Assembly (NCBI GenBank): GCA_026713865.1
Contig: JAPONQ010000026.1
Span: 36,231-100,230, forward strand
Direction: 5' to 3'
Source of the DNA: Chloroflexota bacterium
GTDB taxonomy: Bacteria; Chloroflexota; Dehalococcoidia; UBA2979
DNA length: 64,000 bases
The position numbers were made by a program, and so were the translations under genes. Below, piece after piece: positions 27,464-36,616 of this stretch. A model generated the notes under the pieces. It worked only from the letters and a program-made list of their open reading frames with translations. It was not told where the DNA came from and ran no database searches. Position 1 is the first letter of the stretch. Each line of letters opens with the position of its first letter.

Positions 27464-28663
27464 ATGGTGCGGGCGAGCAAATCCGGGGATCCCGGCGCCG
27501 GACCCCCGTTCGCGGGGCTGCGGATCGTGGAGCTCGGCGGGGCGGTGCCCTCGACCGCCGCGACGAAGCGCTTCTCCGATCTCGGTGCGGACGTGGTCAA
27601 GGTGGAGCCGCCCGCCGGCGCTCCCGTGCGACGCCTGCGTCCGTTCCCGGAGGACAGGCCGCAGCTCGACGGCGGCGCCTTCCACGTCGCCCTCGATACC
27701 GGCAAGCGCTCGCTGCTGCTCGACGTCGACAGCGCCTCCGGGCGGGAGGTGATCGGGCGGCTCGCCGCAACCGCCGACCTGCTCGTCTCCGATCTTCCGG
27801 CGGCGGAGGCGCGGGCGCTTCGGGATCGGCTCCCGGGCGGGGAGTCCGGCCCGAGCATGGTGGCGATTACTCCCCACGGCCTGGAGGGGCCGTTCGCCGC
27901 CCGCCGTGAGAACGACGCGTCCCTCTTCGGCTGGTCGACGCGTGCCTTCAACCAGCGAGTCCCGGGGGCTTCCGACCGCGGGCCGCTTCGCTACGCCCCG
28001 TTCCTCGCCGAGGTGCAGGTCGGCTCGACCGCAGCGGCCGTGGCGGCGGCCGTGGTGTGGGCGCAGCGGCGGGACGGGGTTCGGCGCTTCGTCGATCTCT
28101 CGGCGGTCGAGGCGCTCGCCGGCAACGTCGACAGCGCCTTCTTTCTCTACGCGATGACGGGCACCGCCGAGACCTACCCCCGCCCGACGGACACGGGAGC
28201 GCGTACCTACGCCTGCCGCGACGGCCACGTGCTGATGCTGCAGGTGGACCGGGAACCGGCGCGCTCCCGCGTGCAGGCGCTCGTGGGAGCGCCCGGTGCG
28301 TCGGCGGGCGCCGACTCGCCGCTGGAGGAGCGACTGCGCTCGTGGCTCGCGGGCCGCACGAAGCAGGAGGCCTTCCAGTCTCTCCAGCGAGCCGGCGTGA
28401 TCGCGGCGCCCATCCTGGCCGCCTCCGAACTGCTCTCGGACCCGCAGGCGGTGGCGCGGGGCTCCTACGTGCGCATCGAGCACCCTGCGCGCGGGGAGAC
28501 GACGATCGCCGGGCCCCCCTTCCGCATCGCCTCCGGCGCGCGGACAGCGTGGGAGGCGCGACCCGCTCCCGCACCCGGGGCCCACACGGGGGAGCTCCTG
28601 ACCGAGCTCGGCTATACGCCGCAGGAGCAGATCGCGCTGGTGCGCGCGGGCGTGGCGCTGTGA
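27464..28663 (+). CDS. CaiB/BaiF CoA-transferase, Asp-lacking subunit (B-type)
   Basis: The protein has 399 aa and is the paralogue of the gene at 15189. It shares FAGLRIVELGGAVPSTAATKRFSDLGADVVKVE, ALDTGKRSLLLD, VAITPHGLEG and LFGWSTRAFNQR, again without the family Asp in that segment. ATG 27464 was chosen (GGGGGCGG a few bases upstream); an in-frame GTG two codons earlier is possible. A TACAGT at 27442 may be the -10. It is coupled to the A-type gene by GTGA. In this copy the B subunit is also promoter-proximal, as in the first pair. Confidence 0.88.
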   Translation: MVRASKSGDPGAGPPFAGLRIVELGGAVPSTAATKRFSDLGADVVKVEPPAGAPVRRLRPFPEDRPQLDGGAFHVALDTGKRSLLLDVDSASGREVIGRLAATADLLVSDLPAAEARALRDRLPGGESGPSMVAITPHGLEGPFAARRENDASLFGWSTRAFNQRVPGASDRGPLRYAPFLAEVQVGSTAAAVAAAVVWAQRRDGVRRFVDLSAVEALAGNVDSAFFLYAMTGTAETYPRPTDTGARTYACRDGHVLMLQVDREPARSRVQALVGAPGASAGADSPLEERLRSWLAGRTKQEAFQSLQRAGVIAAPILAASELLSDPQAVARGSYVRIEHPARGETTIAGPPFRIASGARTAWEARPAPAPGAHTGELLTELGYTPQEQIALVRAGVAL

Positions 28664-29907
28664 GCAGCAAAGTGCTGCGCGGCGTGCGCGTGGTCGAGCT
28701 GGCCGAGGTCTGGGCGGGGCCGATGGGCTGCTCGCTTCTGGCCGACCTCGGCGCGGACGTCGTGAAGGTCGAAACCTTCCCCCGCAGCTCCATGACGCGA
28801 CCCGTGGAGGCCGACGCCCGCGTCGGGGCGGGGACGGGCCCGCCGTACGAGCGCGTCAACGTCCACCACCATGCGAACCGCAACAAGCGGAACATCGCCG
28901 TCGACGTGCGCACTCCGGCCGGCGCGGAGGTGCTGCGCCGGCTGGTGGTGGGAGCGGACCTTCTCGTCGAGAGCTTCTCGGCAGGAACCCTGGAGAGGCT
29001 GGGATTCGGGTGGGCCGCCGTGCACGCGATTGAGCCGCAGGCGTCGCTGATCTCGCTCGCCGCGTGGGGACAGGACGGGCCGTACCGCGGGTACCGGATG
29101 TTCGGGAGCGGCCTCGACGCGATGGTCGGCCACCACCTCGTGCGGGGCCACCCCGGTGCGCCGCTGGAAGAGACCGGGCCGACGGTGCATTCCGACGCCG
29201 CCGTGCCTCTGACCGTGGTCTTCGCCGCGGTGGCGGCGCTCGCGCTCCGTGACCGCAGCGGCGAGGGCTCGTGGGTTGACCTCGCGCAGGTCGAGGACCT
29301 CGCCTGGCAGCTGCCGGCGATTCTCGCCGAGTGGCTCGCGAACGGGCGCCTGCCGCCGCGAGTGGCCAACGGCGATCGGGACGTGGTGCCGCACGGCTAC
29401 TACCCGGCGGCCGGCGGCGAGTGGATCTGCGTCGCGGCCGAGGACGACACGCAGTGGGCGGCGCTCGCCGAGGCGATCGGCCGGCCCGAACTGGCGCGGG
29501 AGCCGCATCCGTGGACGTCGGTCGTCGGCCGCATGCGTGAGCGCGGGGCCGTCGACGCCGCCGTCGCTCGCTTCGTCTCGTCCCTGCCCGCCGCGGAGGC
29601 CGCCGAGCACATCCAGCGCCTCGGCGCGATCGCGGCGCCGGTGCTGGGGCCCGGGGGTCCGCTCGCGAGCCCGCAGCTCCGCGCCCGCGGCTGGCTGCGC
29701 TCGATCCGCCACCCGCACGTCGGGAGGCGCGAGGTCGGCGGCTTCCTCTGGCAGCTGGATCCCGACCCGCCGGCGTGGGATCGGAGCGCGGCGCTCGTCG
29801 GGGAGCACAATGGAGAGGTTCTCGCCGAGCTCGGCTACAGCGCCGCCGAGATCGGCGAGCTGGCGGCGGAGGGTGTCATCGGCGATCGCTATGAGGAGCC
29901 CCCGTGA
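28660..29907 (+). CDS. CaiB/BaiF CoA-transferase, Asp-containing subunit (A-type)
   Basis: The protein has 415 aa and is very similar to the gene at 13951. It has GVRVVELAEVWAGPMGCSLLADLGADVVKVE, NRNKRNIAVDV, LVESFSAGTLERLGFG and the Asp-bearing segment FGSGLDAMVGHH. The GTG start overlaps the TGA of the B subunit. It is followed after 75 bases by an SDR gene. A heteromeric CoA-transferase for an organic acid is the most likely product of the pair. Confidence 0.9.
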   Translation: MSSKVLRGVRVVELAEVWAGPMGCSLLADLGADVVKVETFPRSSMTRPVEADARVGAGTGPPYERVNVHHHANRNKRNIAVDVRTPAGAEVLRRLVVGADLLVESFSAGTLERLGFGWAAVHAIEPQASLISLAAWGQDGPYRGYRMFGSGLDAMVGHHLVRGHPGAPLEETGPTVHSDAAVPLTVVFAAVAALALRDRSGEGSWVDLAQVEDLAWQLPAILAEWLANGRLPPRVANGDRDVVPHGYYPAAGGEWICVAAEDDTQWAALAEAIGRPELAREPHPWTSVVGRMRERGAVDAAVARFVSSLPAAEAAEHIQRLGAIAAPVLGPGGPLASPQLRARGWLRSIRHPHVGRREVGGFLWQLDPDPPAWDRSAALVGEHNGEVLAELGYSAAEIGELAAEGVIGDRYEEPP

Positions 29908-29982
29908 GGACTCGCCGGCGACCGGGTCGCGGCTCCCCCCGCGGCGTGCGCGGGGCGGTGCCGGGGGGAGGGGAGGTCAGCG

Positions 29983-30765
29983 ATGGGGTTCATTCGGGAG
30001 CGGCTCAGCCTGGCGGGAGAGGTGGCCGTCGTCACCGGCGCGGGCAGCGGCATCGGGCGCGCGATCGCGCTGGGGCTCGCCGATATCGGCGCCCGTGTGG
30101 TCGTGGGCGAGCTCGACGAGGGGAGCGGGCGGGCCACGGCGGCGGCCATCGAGGAGCGCGGCGGCGAATCGCTCTCCGTGCCGACCGACGTGCGCGAGCG
30201 GGAGCAGGTCCAGCGGCTGATCGATGAGGCGATCGAGCGCTTCGGCGATCTGCACGTCATGGTCAACAACGTCGGGGGATCGTTCCAGTTGCCGACACTG
30301 GATCTCAGCGACAACGGGCTGGAGGCAGTGCTGCGCATCAATCTCAAGGCGATGTTCCTCGGCAGTCAGATCGCCGCCCGCGCGATGATCGCCGCCGGTC
30401 ACGGTGGCAGCATCGTCAGCACGTCGTCGGGCTCGGCGCTGCAGGGGGATGCCGTGGGCTCGGCGCACTACAGCGCCGCGAAGGCTGCGATCCTCGGAAT
30501 GACGCGGGCACTCGCCGCGGAGTGGTCCGCGCACGGCATCCGTGTCAACGCCATAGCCCCCGGGGGCGTGAACACGCCGGGACGGGTCCGCAACATGCGG
30601 GAGGACGTGGGCTCCCGGGCCGTGGAGCACGCGCCGCTGCGCCGCCTCGCCGAGCCCGAGGAGATCGCGGCGGGCGCCGTCTTCCTCGCATCGGGCCTCG
30701 CGAGCTACGTGACGGGCCACACGCTCGTCATCGACGGCGGGGGCAGCACGACCGGGATCTCCTAG
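29983..30765 (+). CDS. Short-chain dehydrogenase/reductase
   Basis: The protein has 260 aa and is a classical SDR. The coenzyme motif is T18-G-A-G-S-G-I-G25, followed by NNVGG, the catalytic Ser region STSSGSALQG, Y-S-A-A-K, and NAIAPGGVNTPG. GELDE after the second strand favours NAD over NADP. GGGGAGG seven bases before ATG 29983 is a good ribosome site. Placed behind a CoA-transferase pair, oxidation of a 3-hydroxyacyl-CoA or alcohol intermediate is plausible. Its stop shares a CTAG with the opposing flavoprotein gene. Confidence 0.9.
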   Translation: MGFIRERLSLAGEVAVVTGAGSGIGRAIALGLADIGARVVVGELDEGSGRATAAAIEERGGESLSVPTDVREREQVQRLIDEAIERFGDLHVMVNNVGGSFQLPTLDLSDNGLEAVLRINLKAMFLGSQIAARAMIAAGHGGSIVSTSSGSALQGDAVGSAHYSAAKAAILGMTRALAAEWSAHGIRVNAIAPGGVNTPGRVRNMREDVGSRAVEHAPLRRLAEPEEIAAGAVFLASGLASYVTGHTLVIDGGGSTTGIS

Positions 30766-32270
30766 GGGCGCCCGACGGCGATTCGGCGCGCCGCGGCGGC
30801 CGCGGCCGTCCCCGCGGCACGACCGAAGACCGCTCCCGCCATCAGCCCGCTGCCCCCGGCGTAGTTGTCGTGGAAGAGCCCGCCGACCAGCTCTCCGGCC
30901 GCAAAGAGACCGGGAATGGGGCGGTCCTCCGTGTCCAGCACGGAGGCCGTCCCGGGTTCGATCCGGATCCCGCCGAAGGTGAAGGTGATGCCGCAGGTGA
31001 CGGCGAAGCCGACGAACGGCGCCTCGACCAGAGGGAGCGCCCAGTTCGACTTCGGCGGCTCGAGACCGTGCGTCCGCAGGCCGTCGCGCTCGGCCGGATT
31101 GAACTCGCCGGGGCGGCAGGCCGCATTGAACGAGGCGACGGTTCGCTCGAGCCCGTTGCGGTCGATGCCGAGGCGTTCAGCCAGCTCGCCGACGCTCCGG
31201 GCCTCCTCGCGCGTGACCTCGCGGATCCGGTACTCGTCGCGGAGCAGCGGCACGGCCTGCTGGTCGAAGATCTGGAACGCGACGCCCCCGGGCTGGTGAA
31301 GGATCTCGCGCCCGTACATCGCGTAGGTGTAGTTCCGGAGGTCGGCGCCCTCGTCCACGAAGCGGTCACCCCGCTGGTTCACGATCAGGCCGAGGGGGTA
31401 CGAGTGCTTCTGGTAGAGATCACCGATGCGCCGGTTGCCGGTGGGAGGAGCGTTGAGGTCCCACGCCACGGCGTGCGCTCCCGACCACTGCCCGGCCGAC
31501 TGGGCCCCCGCCTCGAGCGCCATGCGCAGGCCGTCGCCGACGTTGTGACGGGTGCCGCGCACCTTCGCGGTTTCCCAGCCCGGCCCGAGATAGCGGGCCC
31601 GCATCTCCGTGTTCGCCTCGAAGCCGCCCGAGGCAAGGATCACGGATGCGGAAGGCAGGTCGCGCCGCCCGTCCGGATCGGCCGTGCGCACGCCGCGCAC
31701 GGCTCCGGTGCGCTCGTCCACGAGCAGGGAGATCGCCTTCGTGTCGTAGCGGATGTCGATTCCGGCCGCCTCGCAGGCCGAGAAGAGCGCGTCGGAGAGG
31801 CCGGCGCCGCCGCCGACGGCCTCGGCAATGAGACCGCCCCAGAAGCGGAGCAGGCCGCCGACGCGGTAGGCCTGCCGTCCGTAGAGGAGTACCCAGCGCA
31901 CGCCGAGGGACTCGCGCATCCAGGTCATGGTGGGCCAGGCGCCGTCGAGCAGCGCGTCGACGAGCCCGGGGTCGGCGCGCCCTCCCGTCACCCGGACGAG
32001 GTCCGAGCGCATCGCCTCCACCGGATACCTGCCGACATCGATCTCCGCGCGCTCGCGCGCGCTCAGGTCGGGGATCAGCCGGGCGATGTCCTCGATCCCG
32101 GAGTACGGGAAGCGGAAGGCGCCGCCGCTGAAGTAGGTGTTGCCGCCGCGCTCCTCGCGTGCCGCCTTCTCCAGGACGACCGTTCGCGCGCCGGCCTCCC
32201 GTGCCGCGAGCGCGGCGCAGAGGGCGGCGTTCCCGGCGCCCACCACGACGACGTCGGCATCGCGTGCCAC
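30762..32270 (-). CDS. FAD-binding dehydrogenase, tricarballylate dehydrogenase (TcuA)-like
   Basis: The protein has 502 aa in the fumarate reductase/succinate dehydrogenase flavoprotein family. The FAD motif is G11-x-G13-x-x-A16 in VVVVGAGNAALCA, then VLEKAAREERGGNTYFSGG. The C-terminal FAD segment is FAAGELVGGLFHDNYAGGSGLMAGAVFGR. The RGGNTYFSGGAFRF pattern resembles TcuA, which oxidises tricarballylate to cis-aconitate; 3-ketosteroid dehydrogenases are relatives. GTG 32270 (AAGGGAG upstream) is preferred over an ATG 16 codons earlier. It is divergent from a crotonase gene. The substrate assignment is tentative. Confidence 0.83.
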   Translation of the reverse strand: MARDADVVVVGAGNAALCAALAAREAGARTVVLEKAAREERGGNTYFSGGAFRFPYSGIEDIARLIPDLSARERAEIDVGRYPVEAMRSDLVRVTGGRADPGLVDALLDGAWPTMTWMRESLGVRWVLLYGRQAYRVGGLLRFWGGLIAEAVGGGAGLSDALFSACEAAGIDIRYDTKAISLLVDERTGAVRGVRTADPDGRRDLPSASVILASGGFEANTEMRARYLGPGWETAKVRGTRHNVGDGLRMALEAGAQSAGQWSGAHAVAWDLNAPPTGNRRIGDLYQKHSYPLGLIVNQRGDRFVDEGADLRNYTYAMYGREILHQPGGVAFQIFDQQAVPLLRDEYRIREVTREEARSVGELAERLGIDRNGLERTVASFNAACRPGEFNPAERDGLRTHGLEPPKSNWALPLVEAPFVGFAVTCGITFTFGGIRIEPGTASVLDTEDRPIPGLFAAGELVGGLFHDNYAGGSGLMAGAVFGRAAGTAAAAAARRIAVGRP

Positions 32271-32397
32271 GTGCGCTCCCTTCGAGGGTTGGTGCGCCAG
32301 CCCCCGCTGCGGGTACATCGTCGCAGCTGCGCGCGTACACCGTCACGGGGGTGCGCCGTCCCGGGGCGGCGCTTGGTCAGGCCGCGGCGGGGCGGTC

Positions 32398-32403
32398 TAT
32401 GAT
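32398..32403 (+). promoter_or_regulatory. -10-like TATGAT with TTGGTC upstream
   Basis: TATGAT lies 43 bases before the crotonase ATG, with TTGGTC at 32373-32378 (19-base spacer) as a possible -35. It is one of the clearer sigma-70-like promoters in the window. Confidence 0.4.
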
Positions 32404-32446
32404 TCGCGGCACCACGTCTGTGCTCGCGCGGGAATCGGGGGACGCG

Positions 32447-33283
32447 ATGGCGTCGGAGACCAAGCAGGTCGTGTCGTACGAGACGGGTGAGCCGTACGAG
32501 ACCCTCATCGTCGAGGTCGAGGATCGGGTCGCGACCGTCACTCTCAACCGCCCCGAGCGAGGGAACGCCCTCAACGCGACGCTGCACGCTGAGCTGGGCG
32601 ACTTCTGGCAGGGAGCGCGCGACGACGACGACATCTGGTGCGTCATCGTCACCGGGGCCGGCCGGCGCCACTTCTGCACGGGGGCGGACATGCGCGAGGC
32701 CGCCTCGGGCGCGGAGGGCCGCGTCGGCCAGCGTCGCGTTTACGGTCTACCGTGGCCCTACCAGTTCTACAAGCCGATCATCACGGCGCTCAACGGGACG
32801 ACCGCGGGCGGCGGGCTGCTCTTCGTCTGGGAGTCCCATATCGTGATCGCCGCCGATCACGTTGACTTCCTCGAGCCGCACCTCTCGGTCAGCCAGCTCC
32901 CGGCCGGCGAGATCTACGGCCTCGCCAACGCCGGCCTGCCGTGGCCGGTGGCGCTGCGGATGGCGCTGATGGGCACCGCCGGCGAGCGCGTCAGCGCGCA
33001 GCGGATGTACGACCTCGGCCTGGTGACGGAGATCGTCCCCTACGAGCGGCTGCTGGAGCGGGCCCGCGAGATCGCCGACATCGTGATGCAGATGTCGCCG
33101 CTCGTGACGCGGCTCTTGCTCGAGGGGGCCTGGCGCATGCGTGACGGCTCCCTGGGTCCCTCCGAGTCCGGTCGGTGGGCTCACGATCAGCAGCAGGAGC
33201 GAGGGCTGCGCGACTCCGAGGACGCGAAGGAGGGACCTCGGGCCTTCGTCGAGAAGCGCCGACCGGTCTGGACGGGGCGCTAG
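32447..33283 (+). CDS. Enoyl-CoA hydratase/isomerase family protein
   Basis: The protein has 278 aa. It has VTLNRPERGNALNATL, the oxyanion-hole FCTGADMREA and NGTTAGGGLLFVWESHIV. The usual catalytic pair is changed: LEPHLSVSQLPAG keeps one acidic residue, and the second position (ALRMALMG) has no Glu. Therefore a non-hydratase crotonase reaction is possible. GGGGGACGCG precedes ATG 32447. A second crotonase gene follows after 54 bases, likely on the same transcript. Confidence 0.85.
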   Translation: MASETKQVVSYETGEPYETLIVEVEDRVATVTLNRPERGNALNATLHAELGDFWQGARDDDDIWCVIVTGAGRRHFCTGADMREAASGAEGRVGQRRVYGLPWPYQFYKPIITALNGTTAGGGLLFVWESHIVIAADHVDFLEPHLSVSQLPAGEIYGLANAGLPWPVALRMALMGTAGERVSAQRMYDLGLVTEIVPYERLLERAREIADIVMQMSPLVTRLLLEGAWRMRDGSLGPSESGRWAHDQQQERGLRDSEDAKEGPRAFVEKRRPVWTGR

Positions 33284-33337
33284 CCCCGGGCGGCTGCTCC
33301 GGGAGCGCCGCGCGGGCCCCGGGGAGAGGAGTGCACG

Positions 33338-34123
33338 GTGGGTGAGGCGCCCGTGCTCGTCGATGTGCGTGACGGCGTCGCGCTCATCACGCTCAACCGG
33401 CCGCAGTCGCTCAACGCCATGAACGCGGAGTCGGGCGCGCTCCTGCGCTCGGCGCTCTCGCGCGTTCACACCGATGGCGCCATCCGAGTGGGGATCATCA
33501 CGGGTGCCGGCGATCGAGCCTTCAGTGCCGGCGCGGATCTCAAGGAGTGGGCGCGGCCTGGTACCGCGGGTCCCGCGGGTGGAACCGTCGACGAGATTCT
33601 CACGGTAGAGCCCTCCGACGAGACCTCCACCATCCGCGTCGCGAAGCCGCTGATCGCCGCCATTGGCGGCTACTGCCTGGGCGGCGGGCTCGAGCTCGCA
33701 CTCGCGTGCGACATCCGGATCGCGACGCCCGACGCGAGCTTCGCGCTTCCAGAGGTCAGGCATGGCTTCATCCCCGGCGGGGGCGGGGTCCCGCGTCTTC
33801 TGCGTTCGATCCCCCGCTCGGCGGCGATGGAGATGATCCTGACGGGCGATCGCTGTGATGCCGAGACCGCGCTCAGATGGGGGATCGTGAGCCGCATCGT
33901 GCCTCGCGAGCAGCTGCTGGACGCGGCACTCGCCCTCGCCGGGCGCATCGCGGCCAATGCACCCTCGGCCGTTCGCGCTGCCAAGGAACTCTCCCGCGTC
34001 TCTGCCGATCTCCCGCTGGATGATGCGTTGCGCTTCGGCGGCGTGCTGCGCTGGGTCGTCGGCCAGACGCCGGAGGCGCGCGAGGGACCGCGTGCCTTCG
34101 CACGGGATCGCGCCGGGGAGTAG
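33338..34123 (+). CDS. Enoyl-CoA hydratase
   Basis: The protein has 261 aa and is the most orthodox crotonase of the window. It has LITLNRPQSLNAMNAE, FSAGADLKEW, GGYCLGGGLELALACD, and both acidic residues: Glu in LPEVRHGFIPGGGG and Glu in AMEMILTGDR. It should hydrate trans-2-enoyl-CoA to 3-hydroxyacyl-CoA. GGGGAGAGGAG lies before GTG 33338. It follows the atypical crotonase closely. Confidence 0.9.
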   Translation: MGEAPVLVDVRDGVALITLNRPQSLNAMNAESGALLRSALSRVHTDGAIRVGIITGAGDRAFSAGADLKEWARPGTAGPAGGTVDEILTVEPSDETSTIRVAKPLIAAIGGYCLGGGLELALACDIRIATPDASFALPEVRHGFIPGGGGVPRLLRSIPRSAAMEMILTGDRCDAETALRWGIVSRIVPREQLLDAALALAGRIAANAPSAVRAAKELSRVSADLPLDDALRFGGVLRWVVGQTPEAREGPRAFARDRAGE

Positions 34124-34238
34124 TCGCGCCGACCGGGCCCGGGACGGTGTCGTTAGATTCTCGTCATCGACGGGGCGTACGCTTGATCTGTCCGGGTCGG
34201 TGTGCCGGCCTGCGGCGAGCGGTGATCGGGAGGTGAGC

Positions 34239-35276
34239 ATGTCGACCGCGCCCCTTCTGCCAGCTGCGCGAGCGGAATCCGTGCGGCGGGCGCTCGTGGT
34301 GGGAGCGGCGCTCGCTGGCGCCGCGAGCGGACTCTATGTGCTCAGTTCGCAGCCCGCGGCGGATTTCCTGCGGGAGGGTCCGGCACGCGTGCTCGGCGTG
34401 GAGGGCGCGGAGATCCGGCTGCTGATGGGTCTGGGGTCGATGCTTGCTGTTCTCGTCGCGAGCGTCGCCCTGTGGGAGCGGATCTCCATCGGGCGCCTTC
34501 TGGTCGCCGCCGCCGCTCTCGCCGTGGCTTCGGGCCTGGTACATGTCCTCTCGGCCCCGGCCACGACGCTGCTCATCCTCTCGGTCGCCGTCGACCGCGC
34601 GCCGCACATCACGCGCGCCCGGTTGGTCGAGGTGGGTCCCCGCCGCTACCCCGTCCGTTGGGGGCTGGGCGCCGTCGCCGCTGTCGTGGCGCTCGCCGTC
34701 CTCTCCACCGTCTCCGTCTACCTTGCCCGCCCGCTCTTCGACGAGGGGGCCCACCTCGAGGAGGCGCTGACCTTCGACGTCGCCGGCCTCGTCCAGCCGG
34801 CGGCGGATGCGGGCGGGACTGCCCCGGCGGGCGCCGCCGCGACCGCCGCGACCGCCGCGACCGCCGCGGCTGCCGCGACGGCCACGCCCGCGTCGACGCC
34901 TCCGACGGCCACGGCGGCTGCGTCTGGCTCCGGCTCGCGGCAGGGGGAGCTCCTGGCGCAGGGAGCCCTCGAGGGAGCCGACGCCTTCCACACGGCGCAC
35001 GGCGATGTGCTCCTCGTGCGCTCTCCGGACGGCGCCGTGGTGCTCCGCTTCCAGGACTACGCGGTCCGCAACGGCCCGGGGCTCTACGTCTACCTGACGC
35101 CGGATCCGGGGGGAGACGTGCATGCGGACGGCGCGGTCGAGCTCTCGCCCGTCCGCGCCACCAGCGGTTCGGTGAACTACGACGTGCCCGCCGAGCTGGC
35201 CGTCGACTCCTTCCGCTCCGTGGTGATCTACTGCAAGCCGTTCAGCGTGACCTTCGCCACCGCGGAGCTTCGCTAG
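34239..35276 (+). CDS. Membrane protein with C-terminal DM13 domain
   Basis: The protein has 345 aa. About five hydrophobic segments occupy residues 15-175. An Ala/Thr/Pro-rich linker follows, coded partly by a 9-bp tandem repeat. The C-terminal ~110 residues are a DM13 domain (GDVLLVRSPDGAVVLRFQDYAV, YVYLTPDPGGDV and VVIYCKPFSVTFATAEL with its Cys). DM13 domains are proposed electron-transfer or redox modules, here probably outside the membrane. GGGAGGTGAGC directly precedes ATG 34239. It faces a two-component operon, so stress or redox regulation is possible but not shown. Confidence 0.8.
   Translation: MSTAPLLPAARAESVRRALVVGAALAGAASGLYVLSSQPAADFLREGPARVLGVEGAEIRLLMGLGSMLAVLVASVALWERISIGRLLVAAAALAVASGLVHVLSAPATTLLILSVAVDRAPHITRARLVEVGPRRYPVRWGLGAVAAVVALAVLSTVSVYLARPLFDEGAHLEEALTFDVAGLVQPAADAGGTAPAGAAATAATAATAAAAATATPASTPPTATAAASGSGSRQGELLAQGALEGADAFHTAHGDVLLVRSPDGAVVLRFQDYAVRNGPGLYVYLTPDPGGDVHADGAVELSPVRATSGSVNYDVPAELAVDSFRSVVIYCKPFSVTFATAELR
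34839..34883. repeat. 9-bp tandem repeat coding an Ala-Thr linker
   Basis: Three exact GCGACCGCC units followed by two variants encode the Ala/Ala/Thr linker between membrane and DM13 parts. Length variation would only change linker length. Confidence 0.75.
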
Positions 35277-35311
35277 AGGACGGTCCGAGCCTGCCCGGAC
35301 GCGGCGCCGGC

Positions 35312-36616
35312 TCAGGCGGCCGGGAGGGTGAAACCGAGTGTGGTGCCGCCGCCCGCGAGGGAGGAGGCGGTCACCTCGCCCCCGTGGCGCTCGGCGATGG
35401 CGCGCACGATCGTGAGCCCCAGGCCCGAGCCGTCCGCGTCGGCGCGGCTCTGCCGGTCGCGCGCGCTTGCCGCGCGGTAGAAGCGCTCCCAGATGAGTGG
35501 CAGCACCTCCTCGGGGATGGCGGTCCCGTCGTTGTGAACGGTGAGTCGCACGCTCCCGCCGGTGCCCTCCAGGCGGAGCTCGATCGTCGAGTCGGGCGTC
35601 GCGTGCTGGATGGCATTGCGTAGCAGGTTCCCGACCGCGCGCTCGATGAGCGTGCCGTCAAGGGGGAGCTGCGGGAGCCCGGGATCCGCGACGAGCGACA
35701 GCCTGACTCCGGCCCGCTCCGCGAGCGGCTTCATCCCATCCGCCACGTCGGCGGCGATCTCCTCGAGATCGAGACTCGCCAGCTCACGCGCCGCGCCCGC
35801 CTCGATGCGGGCCAGTTCGAAGAGGTCGTCGATGAGGCGCGCCAGGCGGTCCACCTCGCGGCGCACGAGGGCGTGATAGCGCGCCACGTCGCCGGGCTGG
35901 ACGACCACGCCGTCGTCGAGCGCATCGACGGCGGCGCGGATAGCCGCAAGCGGGGTGCGCAGGTCGTGCGAGATCGCCGTCGTGAACTCCGTCCGCTCGC
36001 GTTCCACCTCGGCTCGCCGCCGTTCGGCGCGGCCGAGCGCCGCCCGCAGGTCGTCCACGGCGCCGGCAAGTTCGCTGACCTCGTCCTCGGCGGTGCGGGT
36101 GCCGGAGATGTGGCCGGTCGCCTCCCCGTCGATCGCGCCCGAGGCGAGCGAGCGGACCTCCGCGGCGAGGGCCCGGACACGCCGCGTCGTGTCGAGGGCG
36201 CCGAGCGCCGAGACGACGGCGGCGACGCTTCCGGCCGCGAGGCTGACGGCGAGCAGCAGCCGCAGGTCGTGAGCGGTGTTGACGAACATGAAGGAGGCGA
36301 CGACGAGCACGTTGGCAAGCGCCGCCAACGCTCCCATCGAGCCGGCTATGAAGGCGCGGGCGACGAGCGGCACCCCGGCGCGGCTGACCCATCGCAGCAC
36401 GATCATGCCGACCGCCGTGCTGACGGCTCCGGCGAGGCCGAGCAGCAGCACGAGGTCCGCGAGCTCGCCGCCCGACATCGGGAGCAGTGCACGGGATGCG
36501 ACCGCGCCGAGGACGACGGCGGCGATCAGGCCGGCGGGGAGCAGCCGCTCGAGCCAGGCCGCGGAGACTCGTCGCGCCCCCGCGCCGGCGCCACGTCCCC
36601 CGAGACTACGGTTCAA
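35312..36616 (-). CDS. Sensor histidine kinase
   Basis: The protein has about 434 aa and four hydrophobic segments in the first 170 residues with short loops. A HAMP-like stretch follows (RRVRALAAEVRSLASG). The HisKA box is FTTAISHDLRTPLAAI with its phospho-His. The ATPase has the N box NLLRNAIQHA, and the G boxes are marked by DGSGLGLTIV. No large extracellular sensor is present, so signal sensing is probably within the membrane. No ATG or GTG exists in a suitable place; TTG 36616, inside the end of the response-regulator gene, is the best start. It is coupled to that regulator by an 11-base overlap. Confidence 0.88.
   Translation of the reverse strand: MNRSLGGRGAGAGARRVSAAWLERLLPAGLIAAVVLGAVASRALLPMSGGELADLVLLLGLAGAVSTAVGMIVLRWVSRAGVPLVARAFIAGSMGALAALANVLVVASFMFVNTAHDLRLLLAVSLAAGSVAAVVSALGALDTTRRVRALAAEVRSLASGAIDGEATGHISGTRTAEDEVSELAGAVDDLRAALGRAERRRAEVERERTEFTTAISHDLRTPLAAIRAAVDALDDGVVVQPGDVARYHALVRREVDRLARLIDDLFELARIEAGAARELASLDLEEIAADVADGMKPLAERAGVRLSLVADPGLPQLPLDGTLIERAVGNLLRNAIQHATPDSTIELRLEGTGGSVRLTVHNDGTAIPEEVLPLIWERFYRAASARDRQSRADADGSGLGLTIVRAIAERHGGEVTASSLAGGGTTLGFTLPAA

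Noticed and set aside
30522..32402. 626-codon plus-strand frame
   Set aside because: Antisense to the tricarballylate-dehydrogenase-like gene, which has clear FAD motifs.
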